A stretch of DNA of 5,954 nucleotides from Trueperaceae bacterium (GTDB taxonomy: Bacteria > Deinococcota > Deinococci > Deinococcales > Trueperaceae). Of the stretch, positions 5,555 through 5,954 are shown one piece after another (within the stretch, counting starts at the first letter, position 1; the number at the start of each line of letters is the position of its first letter). The position numbers and the translations under genes were made by a program. Below the pieces are notes generated by a model, which worked only from the letters and a program-made list of their open reading frames with translations, searched no databases and was not told the origin of the DNA. Location: assembly GCA_003567075.1 (NCBI GenBank), contig PXAU01000045.1, positions 1 through 5,954 of the forward strand, given 5' to 3'.

Positions 5555-5627
5555 CGTCCGCTCGCTACGGGTGGACGCCCCGTGAGGGGATCCGGTCGGC
5601 TGACCGGGGGCCGGGCACCAACCGGCC
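5555..5627 (+). other. Four adjacent hairpins in the Gly-Thr tRNA spacer
   Basis: Starting at the base after the tRNA-Gly CCA there are four inverted repeats in a row: CGTCC/GGACG (5555-5559 with 5573-5577), CCCC-GTGA-GGGG (5578-5589, a GNRA tetraloop), CCGGTC-GGCT-GACCGG (5592-5607), and GGCCGG/CCGGCC with a seven-base loop (5609-5627). No T-run follows, so this is not a classic terminator. It may aid precursor processing or be an unrecognised small RNA. I cannot name a family. Confidence 0.45.
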
Positions 5628-5656
5628 GCACGAAGGCAGGGCCGAGGTGCGCTTAG

Positions 5657-5731
<75 letters not shown>

Positions 5732-5797
5732 ACGACATCTCGGACGCGACGAAGCGCCGTCGACTCGCATGATGCGGGCCGGCGGCCGTCGGCTGCA

Positions 5798-5818
5798 GGC
5801 GCGTGAGCGCCGGAAGGA
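5798..5818 (+). promoter_or_regulatory. tuf leader hairpin and Shine-Dalgarno
   Basis: GGCGC-GTGA-GCGCC (5798-5811) forms a five-base-pair stem with a GUGA (GNRA) tetraloop. It is followed without a gap by the purine-rich Shine-Dalgarno GGAAGGA (5812-5818), six bases before the tuf ATG. The stem leaves the site free and could hold it open or serve as a control element. The structure is seen; its role is inferred. Confidence 0.5.
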
Positions 5819-5824
5819 TCTGTC

Positions 5825-5954
5825 ATGGCGAAGGCGACGTTTGAGCGTACGAAGCCGCATGTGAATGTGGGGACGATTGGGCATGTGGATCATGGGAAGA
5901 CGACGTTGACGTCGGCGATGACGTTTGCTGCGGCGGCGGCGGATCCGTCGGTGC
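5825..5954 (+). CDS. tuf: Elongation factor Tu, 5' part (runs off window)
   Basis: EF-Tu is the GTPase that delivers aminoacyl-tRNA to the ribosome. Only 43 codons are present, since the window ends inside the gene. The product starts MAKATFERTKPHVNVGT and contains the G1/P-loop GHVDHGKTT (19-27). Residues 31-43 read AMTFAAAAADPSV. In E. coli this helix reads AITTVLAKTYG, and the form here resembles Thermus and Deinococcus EF-Tu as I remember them. A good Shine-Dalgarno (GGAAGGA) supports the start. The gene follows four tRNAs and is probably cotranscribed with them. Codon use is odd: all 43 codons end in G (32) or T (11), with no C or A, whereas the other genes favour C and G. It probably corresponds to tufB. 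Whether a second tuf exists cannot be seen here. Confidence 0.96.
   Translation, partial: MAKATFERTKPHVNVGTIGHVDHGKTTLTSAMTFAAAAADPSV

Noticed and set aside
5578..5627. Intrinsic terminator between tRNA-Gly and tRNA-Thr
   Set aside because: The hairpins are strong but no T-tract follows, and the next tRNA and tuf have no good promoter of their own.

Overview
This high-GC bacterial window has two parts: a minus-strand run of six protein genes (55 to 4997), and a plus-strand tRNA cluster leading into a truncated elongation factor Tu gene (about 5120 to 5954). The best clue to the organism is the first 43 residues of EF-Tu. They run from the G1 loop into an alanine-rich stretch ending ADPSV, which from memory resembles Thermus and Deinococcus EF-Tu rather than actinobacterial or proteobacterial forms. 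A high-GC member of the Deinococcota (Deinococcus, Thermus or Truepera relatives) is therefore my preferred, moderately sure, inference. The fused chorismate mutase/DAHP synthase and the tatA-tatC pair are compatible with this.

Minus strand, in transcription order: tatA (4997-4650), tatC (4580-3855), a bifunctional AroQ chorismate mutase/type I-beta DAHP synthase (3694-2588), a polyferredoxin-like iron-sulfur protein (2576-1587), an 81-residue hypothetical protein with a possible winged-helix fold (1528-1283), and glutaryl-CoA dehydrogenase (1257-55). The last four are closely packed (gaps of 11, 58 and 25 bases) and could be one transcript. A 160-base gap with a palindrome and a weak promoter candidate separates them from tatAC. 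The genes mix protein export, aromatic amino acid synthesis, electron transfer and glutaryl-CoA breakdown, so shared transcription does not imply one pathway. A 23-base-period tandem repeat whose third copy contains the gcdH stop codon lies at the left edge.

Plus strand: a strong promoter candidate (TTGACA, 18-base spacer, extended -10 TGCTACGCT) precedes tRNA-Thr(UGU), tRNA-Tyr(GUA), tRNA-Gly(CCC), tRNA-Thr(GGU) and tuf. This is the amino-acid order of the E. coli thrU-tyrU-glyT-thrT-tufB operon, except that the Gly anticodon is CCC instead of UCC. Three spacers (Tyr-Gly, Gly-Thr and Thr-tuf) contain clear hairpins and the Thr-Tyr spacer has a weaker inverted repeat. The visible tuf codons end only in G or T, unlike the C-rich third positions of the other genes. 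I see no mobile element, CRISPR array or defence system. The least explained signals are the tuf codon bias, the structured tRNA spacers, a hairpin covering the tatC ribosome binding site, and the Lys-to-Gln change in the chorismate mutase active site.
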